Positions 26,321 through 37,337 of a stretch of DNA of 64,000 nucleotides are shown piece after piece; position 1 is the stretch's first letter; each line of letters opens with the position of its first letter. The notes below the pieces were generated by a model that saw nothing but the letters and a program-made list of their open reading frames with translations, searched no databases and had not been told where the DNA came from. Both the position numbers and the translations under genes were made by a program. Origin of the DNA: an uncultured Rhodospirillaceae bacterium (lineage in GTDB: Bacteria > Pseudomonadota > Alphaproteobacteria > Reyranellales > Reyranellaceae); the NCBI GenBank assembly GCA_945952105.1, contig CAMFGZ010000001.1, positions 186,001 through 250,000 of the forward strand, written 5' to 3'.

Positions 26321-27973
26321 TCAGGCGGACGGCGCGAAGTAGCGGAACTGCAGGCTCTGGTCCTTCTCGAGCTGCTGGATGAGGTCGATCTCCCAGGTGA
26401 GATAGGCCGTCATCGATTTGCGCAGGTCGTCATAGTCGTAGGGGCTGTACCAGACATCGTCGGTCGCCGAGGTCATGTTCTCGAGCCCGCTGGCGAGTGG
26501 CAGGCCGGTGCCGGCCCAGGCGGCGGTGCCGCCGTCGAGCACCGATACCGGCAGGGGCGACGCCGCCGCGGCATCGCCTGCCGCGAGGGTCGCGAATGCA
26601 CCATCGTCCGAGGTCAGTACCAGCCGCTTCGCCTTGGGCGCACCGGCCGCGACCTGCGCCAGCCCGTCATTCAGGCGCGAGCGCACCGCGAACCAGGCGC
26701 CCGGGATATGACGTACGCGGAACTTCAGGCTGTTGGCGAGGTCGACCACCACGGCCTCACCCGAGGCAAGCAGGCGATGCAGGTCGAGGACGTTGATCCG
26801 CTCGACGCTTCCGGCGGCTTCCACCGGCAGCTGCTCGACCGGCTCGGCTCCCTTGTCCATCCCGGCACCGCAGGCGGCGAGGCCGCCCGCCAGCACGAAA
26901 ACGTCCTCCCAGCCGAGCTGGATCAGCCACGACGCCGTCATGCACGCACGCACGCCATTGTCGTCGCACAGCACGATGCGCGAGCCGCGCGTGCCGACAT
27001 AGTGGTCGGTCGACTGGATCAACTGGCCGCCGGGCGCGCTGCGCGCGCCGGGAATGTGGCCGGCTTCGTATTCCTCGGGGCTGCGCACGTCGAAAAAGTA
27101 GAGCGAGCGCGTCGTGTCGGCCTGCAGTTCGCGCAAGGCCGCCGCATCGATCTCTCGCACGCCGAACCGCTTCGACACGCGCATCGCGGCCTCGATGGCG
27201 GCGGCCAGACCCTTGGGCGAGGGTGGCGGTGCGACCGTGCGGCTGCCGCGCGCCATGGTCTCACCGCTCAGGTGCCAGCCCGCCGTGCCGTTGCGCACGC
27301 AGACCACCGGGTTCCTGATCCCGGCATTGATCAGCGACTGTGCGCCGATGATGCCGCGCGTGCGGCCGGCGCAGTTCACCACGATCGTGGTCTCGTCGCG
27401 CTCGATCAGGTCGAACACGCGATGCACAAGCTCGGCGCCGGGGCAGTCGATGCCGCCGGGCAGGCTGTAATTGTGGAACTCGGTGTAGGGACGGCTGTCG
27501 AGGATGATCATGTCCTTGCCGTCGTCGATCCAGCGGCGCAGTTCCTGCGCATCGATGGCCGGCGTGTCGTAGCGATGCTCGACGAACTCGCCGAACGCCT
27601 TGCTGGGCACGTAGATGCCGGCGAACACTTCGAGGCCCGCCTTGCGCCAGCCTTCGAGGCCGCCCGCCATGATGGAGATGTCGGTGTAGCCCCAGCTGGC
27701 AAGGCGGCCCGCGGCGCGTTCCGCCAGCCCGTCATCCTGCTGGTCCATCAGCACGATGCGCGTCGCGCGGCGCGGCACGAGGGCGGCGATCCGCGTCTCC
27801 AGGTGGCTGAGCGGCGCCGACACGATGGTCAGCGGATGGCCGCTGTTGAACAGGCCCTCTTCACGCACGTCGAGGAAGGCGTGCTCGCCCTTTTCGCTCA
27901 GCAAGGCGTGAACGCGGGCGGCGTCGAGGCGCGGCCAGGAGGCGGCGGGCTTGGATTCTTTGGCGGTGGTCAT
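26321..27973 (-). CDS. Four-domain rhodanese-related sulfurtransferase
   Basis: The 550-residue protein holds four rhodanese modules in series (about residues 12-115, 135-240, 272-370, 395-490). Only modules 2 and 3 keep a cysteine in the active-site loop (C201 in CAGRTRG, C336 in CDDNGVRA); module 1 has Asp (MDQQDDG) and module 4 Ser (TSDDGA) at this place, so they are probably structural. It would move sulfane sulfur from thiosulfate or similar donors. No signal peptide is seen. I chose the ATG at 27973 (MTTAKESK) because upstream in-frame sequence looks non-coding. Divergent from a LysR regulator. Confidence 0.87.
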   Translation of the reverse strand: MTTAKESKPAASWPRLDAARVHALLSEKGEHAFLDVREEGLFNSGHPLTIVSAPLSHLETRIAALVPRRATRIVLMDQQDDGLAERAAGRLASWGYTDISIMAGGLEGWRKAGLEVFAGIYVPSKAFGEFVEHRYDTPAIDAQELRRWIDDGKDMIILDSRPYTEFHNYSLPGGIDCPGAELVHRVFDLIERDETTIVVNCAGRTRGIIGAQSLINAGIRNPVVCVRNGTAGWHLSGETMARGSRTVAPPPSPKGLAAAIEAAMRVSKRFGVREIDAAALRELQADTTRSLYFFDVRSPEEYEAGHIPGARSAPGGQLIQSTDHYVGTRGSRIVLCDDNGVRACMTASWLIQLGWEDVFVLAGGLAACGAGMDKGAEPVEQLPVEAAGSVERINVLDLHRLLASGEAVVVDLANSLKFRVRHIPGAWFAVRSRLNDGLAQVAAGAPKAKRLVLTSDDGAFATLAAGDAAAASPLPVSVLDGGTAAWAGTGLPLASGLENMTSATDDVWYSPYDYDDLRKSMTAYLTWEIDLIQQLEKDQSLQFRYFAPSA

Positions 27974-28073
27974 CGGGAAACGGGCGGCCGTTGGAAGGAA
28001 AGGGGCCGAAATCCTGATCGCGGCCGACGGATAAGGAAAATATAAAGATGATATGAACTGATTTGGAACCGGT

Positions 28074-29024
28074 ATGAATCTCACCGTCCGGCAATTGCGC
28101 GCCTTCACCCTCGGGGCGCGGTTCGCCTCCTTCTCCGAAGCCGCGTCCCGCATGGGCATCACCCAGCCCGGCTACTCGCTGCTGATCCGCCAGCTCGAGG
28201 AGGAGGTGGGCATGGCGCTGTTCCGGCGCACCACGCGCCGGGTCGAACTCACCGAGGCGGGCCGCGAGATCCTGCAGAGCGCGGAGCGTACGCTGCAGCA
28301 GCTGGAAGAGACACGCCGCCGCGCCGAGGATTTTCGCGACGCGCGCCAGGGCACGCTCAATCTCGCCTTCGTGCCCTCGGTGGGCTGCAGCCTGCTGCCG
28401 CCGATCCTGTCACGCTTCGCCGAGGCCTATCCCGGCATCAAGCTGGTGTTCCACGAGGCGCAGGCCGTCGGCTTCGCCGAGTGTGTGCGCAGCGGCCAGG
28501 CCGAGATTGGCGTCGGGCTGTTGCTGCAGCAGGACGAGCCCTTCGCCTTTGAGCCGCTGATGCGCGACTGCCTTGTGGCGCTGCTGCGCGCGCAGCATCC
28601 ACTTGCCGCGCGCGCCACTGTGACCTGGAAGGCGCTGGCACGCTTCAATTCGATCCTCGTGACCAACCAGTCGAGCGTGCGCGTGCATGCCGATCGCGCC
28701 GCCGCTGCCGCCAGCATCGATATCGAACCGACCTACGTTCTCGATTCGCTCACCACCGCCGTCGGCATGGTGCGCGCGGGTCTCGGTTACGCCGTGCTGC
28801 CGAGCCTGGCGCTGCGCAGCCTCGACCTGGGCGACGCGGTGCCGCGCGTGATCGAGCAACCGCGCGCCTGGCGCAACATTGGTCTTTTGACGCGCGCGCA
28901 GTTCACGCTCTCGCCGGCGGCCTCCGCCTTCGCCACCATCGCCCGCGAAGTCGCCGCCGATTTCCCCGATGTCCTGGCGCCGGCAAAGTCTTCCGGACCG
29001 CGAGCCTCCAGGCCCGCCTCATGA
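28074..29024 (+). CDS. LysR-family transcriptional regulator
   Basis: A 316-residue regulator with an N-terminal winged helix-turn-helix (QLRAFTLGARFASFSEAASR, LFRRTTRRVELTEAG) and a C-terminal inducer-binding domain (LNLAFVPSVGCSLLPPIL). Start codons of this gene and the rhodanese gene are 100 bases apart and divergent, with an AT-rich stretch at 28030-28065, so it probably controls the rhodanese-Bug operon and itself. The inducer is unknown. Confidence 0.92.
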   Translation: MNLTVRQLRAFTLGARFASFSEAASRMGITQPGYSLLIRQLEEEVGMALFRRTTRRVELTEAGREILQSAERTLQQLEETRRRAEDFRDARQGTLNLAFVPSVGCSLLPPILSRFAEAYPGIKLVFHEAQAVGFAECVRSGQAEIGVGLLLQQDEPFAFEPLMRDCLVALLRAQHPLAARATVTWKALARFNSILVTNQSSVRVHADRAAAAASIDIEPTYVLDSLTTAVGMVRAGLGYAVLPSLALRSLDLGDAVPRVIEQPRAWRNIGLLTRAQFTLSPAASAFATIAREVAADFPDVLAPAKSSGPRASRPAS

Positions 29025-29068
29025 TCATGAGCGGGCCGGAGGCCCGCGGTCCAGAAGCCAAACGAAAG

Positions 29069-29102
29069 CGGGGGACCTTCGCTTTACGGCAAAGATCCCC
29101 CG
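29069..29102 (-). terminator. Hairpin terminator after binding-protein copy 2
   Basis: A CGGGGGA/TCCCCCG stem with an inner CTT/AAG pairing lies 19 bases after the stop codon of the binding-protein gene. On the minus strand it is followed by CTTTCGTTT. A closely related hairpin follows copy 3 at 30912-30944. Confidence 0.75.
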
Positions 29103-29120
29103 TCGGCGTGGGCCGGGCTG

Positions 29121-30707
29121 TTACTTCTTGCTGATGTTCCAGAGCACCGGCACGGGGCCCGAGAGCCAGCCGCTCAGGCGATCCTTTCGGTAGGCGCCGA
29201 AGGCCTTGTACTGGCCGACCGGGGCGTAGAAGCCCTGGTCCATCAAGCGGTCGGAGATGGCGTAGCCCAGCTCCTTGCGCTTGGCCGGATCGGCTTCCTT
29301 GATGAAGGCCGCGCGCAGGACCTCGATCTCGGGATCGCACGGCCAGCCGAACCACGCCTTTTCACAGGTGCCGGCGGCGTAGGCGTTGATGCCCGGATTG
29401 TCGAGGTCGAGCGTGATGTTGGTGGTGAAGAAGATGTTCCAGCCACCCTGCGCCGGCGCTTCCTTGCGGGCGCGGCGGGCCACCACGGTCTGCCAGTCCA
29501 TCGCCAGTAGGTCGACCTTGAAGCCGGCCTTCTCGAGCTGCTGCTTGGCAACGGCCTGCACCTGGTTGGACGACTGCAGGTCGGTCTGCTGCAGCATCGC
29601 GATCGGCGTGCCGTCGTAGCCGCTGTCCTTCAGGAGCTGCCGCGCCCTGGCGAGGTCGGGCTTGATCAGCAGGTCGCCATATTCCTTGCCGTAGGCCGTG
29701 CCGCACACGAACGGCGCGTTGCAGACCTTGTAGATCTCGGGATCGCCCACCTGGGCGCGCAACATGTCTTCCTGCGCCAGAGCCCACATCGCCGCCTGGC
29801 GCGCCTTCACGTTGTTGAAGGGCGGGTGCAGCGTGTTGAAGCGCATGATGATCTGGCTGCCGAGCGCATTCCAGCCGAACAGCGCGATGTTCTTGTCGGC
29901 CTTCAGCATCGGGAACAGATCGGGCACCGGCGATTCGATCAGGTCGATCTCACCGGCCATCAGCGCGTTCACCGCCGTGCTGGGATCTGGGATGGCGAGC
30001 CATTCGACGCGGTCGACCTTGGCCACCTTGCCGCCGGCCAGCATCGAGGGCGGCTCGGCGCGCGGCTTGTACCTGGTGTTCTTGACGTAGACGACCTTCT
30101 CGCCGGGCTTCCATTCCTCCTTCTTGAAGATGAAGGGGCCGGAGCCGGTATAGTCCTCGATCTGCTTGTTGGGGTCGGTCTCGGCAACGCGCTTCGGCAT
30201 CATGAACGGCACGTTCGACGAGGGCTTGCCCAGCGCGTCGAGGACCAGGCCGAACGGTTCTTTCAGCTCGATGGCGAAGGTCTTGGCGTCGATCGCCTTC
30301 AGTTCCTTGGTCGCCTTCAGCAGCAACTGGCCGAAGCCGTCGCGGGCGCCCCAGCGCTTGATCGAGGCGATGCAGTCCTCGGAGGTCACGGGCGTGCCGT
30401 CGCTCCACTCGAGGCCGTCACGCAGCGTGATCGTCCAGGTGAGCTTGTCGTCGGAGACGGTGTACTTCTCCGCCATCTGCGGCTGGACCTTGAGGTCCGC
30501 GTCCTTGGCGAACAGGACATCGTAGACCATGTAGCCGTGGTTGCGGGTGATTAGCGCCGTGGTCCAGATCGGGTCGAGGATCTTGATGTCGGCGTGCGAC
30601 ACCATCCTCAGCGTCGTCTGTGCCGCCGCCGGCACGGCCCCTGCAGCCATTACGGCCGCCAGTCCGATTGAGGCCGCCAGCGCGACCCGTCTCCGCAACC
30701 CCAACAT
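29121..30707 (-). CDS. Peptide/opine-type ABC transporter substrate-binding protein (family 5), copy 2
   Basis: The 528-residue protein has a signal peptide (hydrophobic stretch to VPAAAQ) and the SBP_bac_5 fold with ALITRNHGYMVYDVLF, GLEWSDGTPVTSEDC and TGSGPFIFKKEEWKPGEK. It aligns along its whole length with copy 3 at 30963-32546 and less closely with copy 1 at 22401-23966. No transport permease lies nearby. AAAGGG precedes the ATG by eight bases. It is likely monocistronic, given the hairpins on both sides. Confidence 0.9.
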   Translation of the reverse strand: MLGLRRRVALAASIGLAAVMAAGAVPAAAQTTLRMVSHADIKILDPIWTTALITRNHGYMVYDVLFAKDADLKVQPQMAEKYTVSDDKLTWTITLRDGLEWSDGTPVTSEDCIASIKRWGARDGFGQLLLKATKELKAIDAKTFAIELKEPFGLVLDALGKPSSNVPFMMPKRVAETDPNKQIEDYTGSGPFIFKKEEWKPGEKVVYVKNTRYKPRAEPPSMLAGGKVAKVDRVEWLAIPDPSTAVNALMAGEIDLIESPVPDLFPMLKADKNIALFGWNALGSQIIMRFNTLHPPFNNVKARQAAMWALAQEDMLRAQVGDPEIYKVCNAPFVCGTAYGKEYGDLLIKPDLARARQLLKDSGYDGTPIAMLQQTDLQSSNQVQAVAKQQLEKAGFKVDLLAMDWQTVVARRARKEAPAQGGWNIFFTTNITLDLDNPGINAYAAGTCEKAWFGWPCDPEIEVLRAAFIKEADPAKRKELGYAISDRLMDQGFYAPVGQYKAFGAYRKDRLSGWLSGPVPVLWNISKK

Positions 30708-30776
30708 TCAGTAACCCTTTCAAATGGTGAACTCGAGCCAATTGCATGCAGACGTGTGAACCGCGAGGAATAAGAA

Positions 30777-30875
30777 GTGTCTGCGATCTTTGTGTCGCAT
30801 GCGGGCGTCCACGCTCGTCCGGGCAATGCCCGCGCGACCGCTCGTCGCCGACGCACCAAGCAGATTCCGCGCCGG
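30777..30875 (+). pseudogene. Decayed 5' fragment of a LigB-like dioxygenase gene
   Basis: The sequence after CGAGGAATAA (30763-30773) parallels the start of the intact dioxygenase gene at 32602, whose ribosome site region reads CGAGGAATAA as well. From GTG at 30777 it would encode MSAIFVSHAG, matching MSMPTIFVSHGA of the intact gene, then it is frameshifted while nucleotide similarity continues (CCACGCTC.TCC, GCCCGCGCG, GCA.AT.CCGCG) for about 100 bases. The rest of the gene is missing. It sits upstream and divergent of binding-protein copy 2, exactly as the intact gene sits relative to copy 3. This points to a tandem duplication followed by decay. Confidence 0.65.
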
Positions 30876-30911
30876 TCCGCCCCTGATCATGAACAGGGCT
30901 GCCCAAAGAAA

Positions 30912-30944
30912 CGGGGGACCGTCGCCTTTCGGCGAGGTCCCCCG
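30912..30944 (-). terminator. Hairpin terminator after binding-protein copy 3
   Basis: A 9-bp stem CGGGGGACC/GGTCCCCCG with an inner TCGCC/GGCGA stem lies 18 bases after the stop codon of copy 3. On the minus strand TTTCTTT follows, so it should terminate transcription. It matches the hairpin after copy 2 in position and sequence. Confidence 0.82.
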
Positions 30945-30962
30945 TCGTCGTGAGCGGGGCCG

Positions 30963-32546
30963 TTATTTCTTGGTGATGTTCCACATCACCGGCACGGGGC
31001 CGGGCAGCCAGCCGGAAATACGGTCCTTGCGGAATGCGCCGAACGCCTTGTACTGGCCCAGCACGATGTAGGTACCCTGGTCCATGACCCGGTCGGACAC
31101 GGCCATGGCGATGTCCTTGCGCTTTGCGGGATCGCTCTCCTTGGCGAAGGACGAACGCAGCTTCTCCATCTCCGGATCGCACGGCCAGCCGAACCACGCC
31201 TTTTCGCATGCGCCACTGGTGAAAGCATTGCCGGCGGGGTTGTCGGCGTCGACCGTGACGGTCGTGGTGTAGAAGATGTTCCAGCCGCCCTGGGCCGGCG
31301 CGTCCTTCTTCGCGCGGCGCGTCACGACCGTCTGCCAGTCCATCGACTGCAGGTCGACCTTGAAGCCGACCTTCTCCAGTGCCTGCTTGCCGACCGGCGG
31401 AAGCTGGTTGGACGAAAGCAGGTCGGTCGCATGCATCATGACGATCGGGGTCCCGTCATAGCCGCTCTCCTTCAGCAGCTGGCGCGCCTTCTCGAGGTCG
31501 GGTTTGACGAGCAGGTTGCCGTAGCTCTTCTCGTAGGGCGAGCCGCACACCAGCGGCGAGTTGCAGACACGGTAGATCTCGGGGTCGCCCACCTGGGCGC
31601 GCAGGAAGTCTTCCTGGGCGATCGCATACATCGCCGCCTGCCGCGCCTTCACGTTGTTGAACGGCGGGTGGAGGTGGTTGAAGCGCATGATGATCTGGCT
31701 GCCCTGCGCATTCCAGCCGTAGAGCTCGACGTTCTTGTCGGCCTTCAGCAGCGGGAAGAGATCGGGCACCGGGATCTCGATCAGGTCGATCTCGCCCTGG
31801 ACGAGGGCGTTGACGGCCGTCATCGGGTCGGAGATCGCCAGCCATTCGAGGCGGTCGATCTTGACCACCTTGCCGCCGGCCAGCATCGAGGGCGGTTCGG
31901 CGCGCGGCTTGTACTTGGTGTTCTTGGTGTAGACGACCTTTTCGCCGGGCTTCCACTCGTCCTTCTTGAAGATGAACGGGCCGGAGCCGGTGTAGTCGTC
32001 GATCTGCTTGAACGGGTCGGTCTCCGCGACGCGCTTGGGCATCATGAAGGGGACGGTCGAGGAGGGCTTGCCCAGCGCTTCGATGACAAGACCGAACGGC
32101 TCCTTCAGCACGATCTGGAATGTCTTGGCATCGACCGCCTTCATCGTGCCGACCGCGGCCATCATCTGCTGGCCGAGGGCGTCGCGCGCTCCCCAGCGCT
32201 TGATGGACGCGACGCAGTCTTCGGCGGTGACGGGCTGGCCGTCATGCCATTCCAGCCCGTCGCGCAGCGTGAAGGTCCAGGTGAGCTTGTCGGCCGAGGC
32301 CTCGTACTTGTCGACCATCTGCGGCTGGATGCGCAGATCGGCATCCTTGGCAAACAGCGTGTCGTAGATCATGTAGCCATGGTTCCGGGTGATGAAGGCG
32401 GTCGTCCAGATCGGATCGAGCACCTTCAGATCGGAATGGGCGACCATCTTGAGGGTCTGCGCCGACGCAGGAGCCGCGGTCGCGGCCGCCGTCGACAGGG
32501 CCAGACAGGCTGCGAGTTGTCCCAGTCTCCGCATAACGTGCATCAT
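30963..32546 (-). CDS. Peptide/opine-type ABC transporter substrate-binding protein (family 5), copy 3
   Basis: The 527-residue protein has a signal peptide ending near PASAQ and the same motifs as copies 1 and 2 (AFITRNHGYMIYDTLF, GLEWHDGQPVTAEDC, TGSGPFIFKKDEWKPGEK). It would bind a peptide-like or amide solute for an ABC importer encoded elsewhere. AGGGAAAGG lies before the first of two adjacent ATG codons at 32546. Its start is 55 bases from the divergent dioxygenase gene, so both may share regulation. Confidence 0.9.
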   Translation of the reverse strand: MMHVMRRLGQLAACLALSTAAATAAPASAQTLKMVAHSDLKVLDPIWTTAFITRNHGYMIYDTLFAKDADLRIQPQMVDKYEASADKLTWTFTLRDGLEWHDGQPVTAEDCVASIKRWGARDALGQQMMAAVGTMKAVDAKTFQIVLKEPFGLVIEALGKPSSTVPFMMPKRVAETDPFKQIDDYTGSGPFIFKKDEWKPGEKVVYTKNTKYKPRAEPPSMLAGGKVVKIDRLEWLAISDPMTAVNALVQGEIDLIEIPVPDLFPLLKADKNVELYGWNAQGSQIIMRFNHLHPPFNNVKARQAAMYAIAQEDFLRAQVGDPEIYRVCNSPLVCGSPYEKSYGNLLVKPDLEKARQLLKESGYDGTPIVMMHATDLLSSNQLPPVGKQALEKVGFKVDLQSMDWQTVVTRRAKKDAPAQGGWNIFYTTTVTVDADNPAGNAFTSGACEKAWFGWPCDPEMEKLRSSFAKESDPAKRKDIAMAVSDRVMDQGTYIVLGQYKAFGAFRKDRISGWLPGPVPVMWNITKK

Positions 32547-32601
32547 TTAGCCTTTCCCTAATTTCACACAGGCTGCCACGAGCCGGACGAGGAATAAAGC
32601 G

Positions 32602-33366
32602 ATGTCGATGCCGACGATTTTTGTGTCGCACGGGGCTCCCACGCTCATCCTGAGCGACGTGCCCGCGCGGCGCTTCCTGGCTGGGCTCGGCCGGCAAATC
32701 CCGCGTCCCACCGGCATCGTGGCGGTGTCGGCGCATTGGGACACCGACGTGCCGGCCGTGTCGGTCGTGCGCCGGCCGGACACGATCCACGACTTCTATG
32801 GATTTCCCGAGGCGCTTTACGAGCTGCGCTACGACGCGCCCGGCGCGCCGGCGCTCGCGGAGAAGGTGGCGAAGCTTACAGGGGCCGCGCACGATCATCA
32901 TCGCGGCCTCGACCACGGCGCCTGGGTGCCCGCGATGCTGGGCTGGCCCGAAGCGGACATCCCGATCTTCCAGCTCTCGGTGCAGCCCAACGCGAGCCCG
33001 GCGCACCACATCGCGCTCGGCCGGAAGCTCGCGCCCCTGCGCGAGGAGGGCGTCCTGGTCATGGGGAGCGGCAGCGCCATTCACAATCTGCGTACGCTCA
33101 TGCGAGGGGCGGAGGACGCCGAGCCGGAACCTTGGGCGAAGGCCTTCGACGACTGGCTGGCCGACACGGTCGAGAGTGGCGACGAGGAGGCTCTCGCCGA
33201 TTACCGCTCCCGCGCACCCTATGCCCGCGAGGCGCATCCGACCGACGAGCACTTCCTGCCGCTGCATGTCGCTTACGGTGCGGCCGGAAAGGGTGCCAAG
33301 GGGCGGACGCTCCATCGCAGCTTCACCTTGGGCAACCTCTCCATGGCGGCCTATGCCTTCGGATAG
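32602..33366 (+). CDS. LigB/DODA-type extradiol ring-opening dioxygenase
   Basis: The 254-residue protein belongs to the class III extradiol dioxygenase family (YgiD/4,5-DOPA dioxygenase type). Metal-binding residues are probably H10 (FVSHGAPT), H45 (VSAHWD) and a later histidine in the HHRGLDHGAW region; HPTDEHFLPL near the C-terminus is a family motif. It opens catechol-type rings with O2. It is divergent from binding-protein copy 3, which suggests an uptake/breakdown pair, though the aromatic substrate and the transport solute may differ. Confidence 0.87.
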   Translation: MSMPTIFVSHGAPTLILSDVPARRFLAGLGRQIPRPTGIVAVSAHWDTDVPAVSVVRRPDTIHDFYGFPEALYELRYDAPGAPALAEKVAKLTGAAHDHHRGLDHGAWVPAMLGWPEADIPIFQLSVQPNASPAHHIALGRKLAPLREEGVLVMGSGSAIHNLRTLMRGAEDAEPEPWAKAFDDWLADTVESGDEEALADYRSRAPYAREAHPTDEHFLPLHVAYGAAGKGAKGRTLHRSFTLGNLSMAAYAFG

Positions 33367-33615
33367 CCACTAGTCGCCTGCGACATGAGATGAAGAAGGA
33401 GAACGTGTTCGGCGAATGGTTAACCTCGTTTGCTTCACAAATCACATGAGATTGAAGGCTGGCGGCCCGCCTTATTGTGTGGGCACTTCAGGAAAATGAA
33501 AATTCGAATGTAAAAACAATGCGTTGTCGAGCGTTCCCGAGCGAGGGATCGCGCCAAAGAAAAACGGGGGCGCTTGCACACCCCCGTTTTAGAACGCCGA
33601 TTGATACAGGAGGCG
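33367..33615. other. Intergenic region, relatively AT-rich
   Basis: This 249-base gap between the dioxygenase and grxD genes contains no gene that I can support. It is lower in GC than its surroundings around 33380-33540 and holds the grxD terminator at its right end. Confidence 0.6.
33561..33590 (-). terminator. Rho-independent terminator of the purine/bolA/grxD operon
   Basis: A perfect 10-bp stem (33561-33570 with 33581-33590; AAAACGGGGG and CCCCCGTTTT) with a 10-base loop. On the minus strand it ends in a T-rich run, 25 bases after the grxD stop codon. Confidence 0.93.
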
Positions 33616-33957
33616 CTAAGCCGCTTCCGCCAGAGCCACACCCTTTTCCTTGAAGACCTGTTCGAGTTCGCCGGTCTCGAACATCTCGCGGATGATATCG
33701 CAGCCTCCGATGAACTCACCCTTCACGTAGAGCTGGGGGATCGTCGGCCACTGGCTGAATTCCTTGATGCCCTGGCGCAGTTCCGGGTCGACAAGGATGT
33801 TGATGCCGTGGAACTTCACGCCCAGCTGGCTCAACACGTCGACCACCGCAGCCGAGAAGCCGCACTGGGGGAACACGGGTGTGCCCTTCATGAACAGCAG
33901 GACGTCGTTCTTGCCGATCTCGTCGCGGATACGCTCGAACACCGGGGGTTCGCTCAT
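33616..33957 (-). CDS. grxD: Monothiol glutaredoxin (Grx4 family)
   Basis: A 113-residue CGFS-type glutaredoxin. The C32-G-F-S active site follows KGTPVFPQ, and WPTIPQLYV and GGCDIIREM are the glutathione-binding segments. Such proteins bind a 2Fe-2S cluster with glutathione, often together with BolA, and pass it to apo-proteins. The bolA-like gene lies 54 bases upstream on the same strand, which fits a joint role in Fe-S traffic. Confidence 0.95.
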   Translation of the reverse strand: MSEPPVFERIRDEIGKNDVLLFMKGTPVFPQCGFSAAVVDVLSQLGVKFHGINILVDPELRQGIKEFSQWPTIPQLYVKGEFIGGCDIIREMFETGELEQVFKEKGVALAEAA

Positions 33958-34011
33958 GATCGATCTCCGTGAAGCGCCATCCAGGCGCGGGGTTGCCTGA
34001 ATATAGGGCGT

Positions 34012-34248
34012 TCAGGGTCGCTGCGCCATGGTGGTCAGCTTGAGGGCATGCAGAACGCCCCCCATGCGGCCGCCCAGCGCGCCATAGACCATCTGATGCT
34101 GCTGAATCTTGGATTTGCCGGCAAAAGCGGCCGAAATCACTGTCGCAGCGTAATGATCGCCGTCCCCGGCGAGGTCCTGGATCTCGACCTCGGCGCCCGG
34201 AATGCCGTCCTGGATCAGGCGAACGATGTCTTCTGCTTGCATGGGCAT
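34012..34248 (-). CDS. BolA family protein (IbaG-like)
   Basis: A 78-residue BolA protein with EVEIQDLAGDGDHYAATVIS and the HQMVYGALGGRMGGVLHAL helix carrying the conserved histidine that coordinates Fe-S clusters with glutaredoxin. GAGGA precedes the ATG by about six bases. It lies between purL (9 bases upstream) and grxD and is probably transcribed with both. Confidence 0.93.
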   Translation of the reverse strand: MPMQAEDIVRLIQDGIPGAEVEIQDLAGDGDHYAATVISAAFAGKSKIQQHQMVYGALGGRMGGVLHALKLTTMAQRP

Positions 34249-34257
34249 GAGAAATCC

Positions 34258-36528
<2,271 letters not shown>

Positions 36529-36538
36529 GAAAAATTCC

Positions 36539-37228
36539 TCACGAAAGCGCTTCGACCATGCCCTCGAACAGGCCGCGACCGTCGGTGCCGCCGAACATCG
36601 GCTCCACCGCGTTCTCCGGATGGGGCATCAGGCCCAGCACCGTCTTGGTCTCGTTGAAAACGCCGGCGATGTTGCTGCTCGACCCGTTGGGGTTGCCGCG
36701 GCCGTCGACGGTTCCGTCGGGTGCGCAGTAGCGGAAGGCGATCTGGCCGCGATCCTCGAGCTTCTTCATCGTGTCGGCGTCGGCGAAATAGTTGCCCTCG
36801 GCATGGGCCACAGGGACCTTGATCACCTGGCCCGCCTGATAGCGGTTGGTGAACAGGCTCTGGCTGGTCTCGACCTTGAGATGGACGTCGGCGCAGACGA
36901 ACTTGAGGTGCGAGTTGCGCATCAGCGTGCCCGGCAGCAGGCCCGCCTCTGTCACGATCTGGAAGCCATTGCAGATGCCCAGCACCGGCACGCCCTGCGC
37001 CGCGCGCTTCTTCACCTCGGCCATCACCGGAGACTGCGCCGCCATCGCGCCGCAGCGCAGGTAGTCGCCGTACGAGAAGCCGCCCGGCACCACGATCAGG
37101 TCGACCTTCTCGAAGTCGCCGTCGCCATGCCATACCATCTGCGGCCTGCGGCCGGTGACCAGCTCGATCGCCTGCGCCACGTCGCCTTCGCGATTGGAGC
37201 CGGGGAAGACGAGGATTGCTGATTTCAT
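36539..37228 (-). CDS. purQ: Phosphoribosylformylglycinamidine synthase subunit PurQ
   Basis: A 229-residue class I glutamine amidotransferase. The nucleophilic cysteine is in [11 protein letters not shown] and the His-Glu pair in [11 protein letters not shown]. It supplies ammonia to PurL. The ATG at 37228 has GGAAG about eight bases upstream; an upstream in-frame extension runs through a palindromic repeat and is not coding. That repeat separates it from purS. Confidence 0.96.
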   Translation of the reverse strand: MKSAILVFPGSNREGDVAQAIELVTGRRPQMVWHGDGDFEKVDLIVVPGGFSYGDYLRCGAMAAQSPVMAEVKKRAAQGVPVLGICNGFQIVTEAGLLPGTLMRNSHLKFVCADVHLKVETSQSLFTNRYQAGQVIKVPVAHAEGNYFADADTMKKLEDRGQIAFRYCAPDGTVDGRGNPNGSSSNIAGVFNETKTVLGLMPHPENAVEPMFGGTDGRGLFEGMVEALS

Positions 37229-37241
37229 GTCATGATCTTCC

Positions 37242-37319
37242 GCTGGGGGCGCGCCACTCCAGTGGCGCGATCTTCCTCTGTATCGACAAAGACGCGCCAC
37301 GGAGTGGCGCGCCCCCAGC
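37242..37319. repeat. Two-arm palindromic repeat, family R2, copy A
   Basis: The left arm (37242-37269) and right arm (37293-37319) are inverted copies that differ by a single inserted base. Each arm is itself nearly palindromic (CGCGCCACT/AGTGGCGCG). The spacer holds GTATCGA. It lies between purS and purQ inside the purine operon, so its RNA would form a strong double hairpin there. Copy B is at 54431-54512. Confidence 0.85.
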
Positions 37320-37337
37320 CGAGAGGCGACTTCATCG

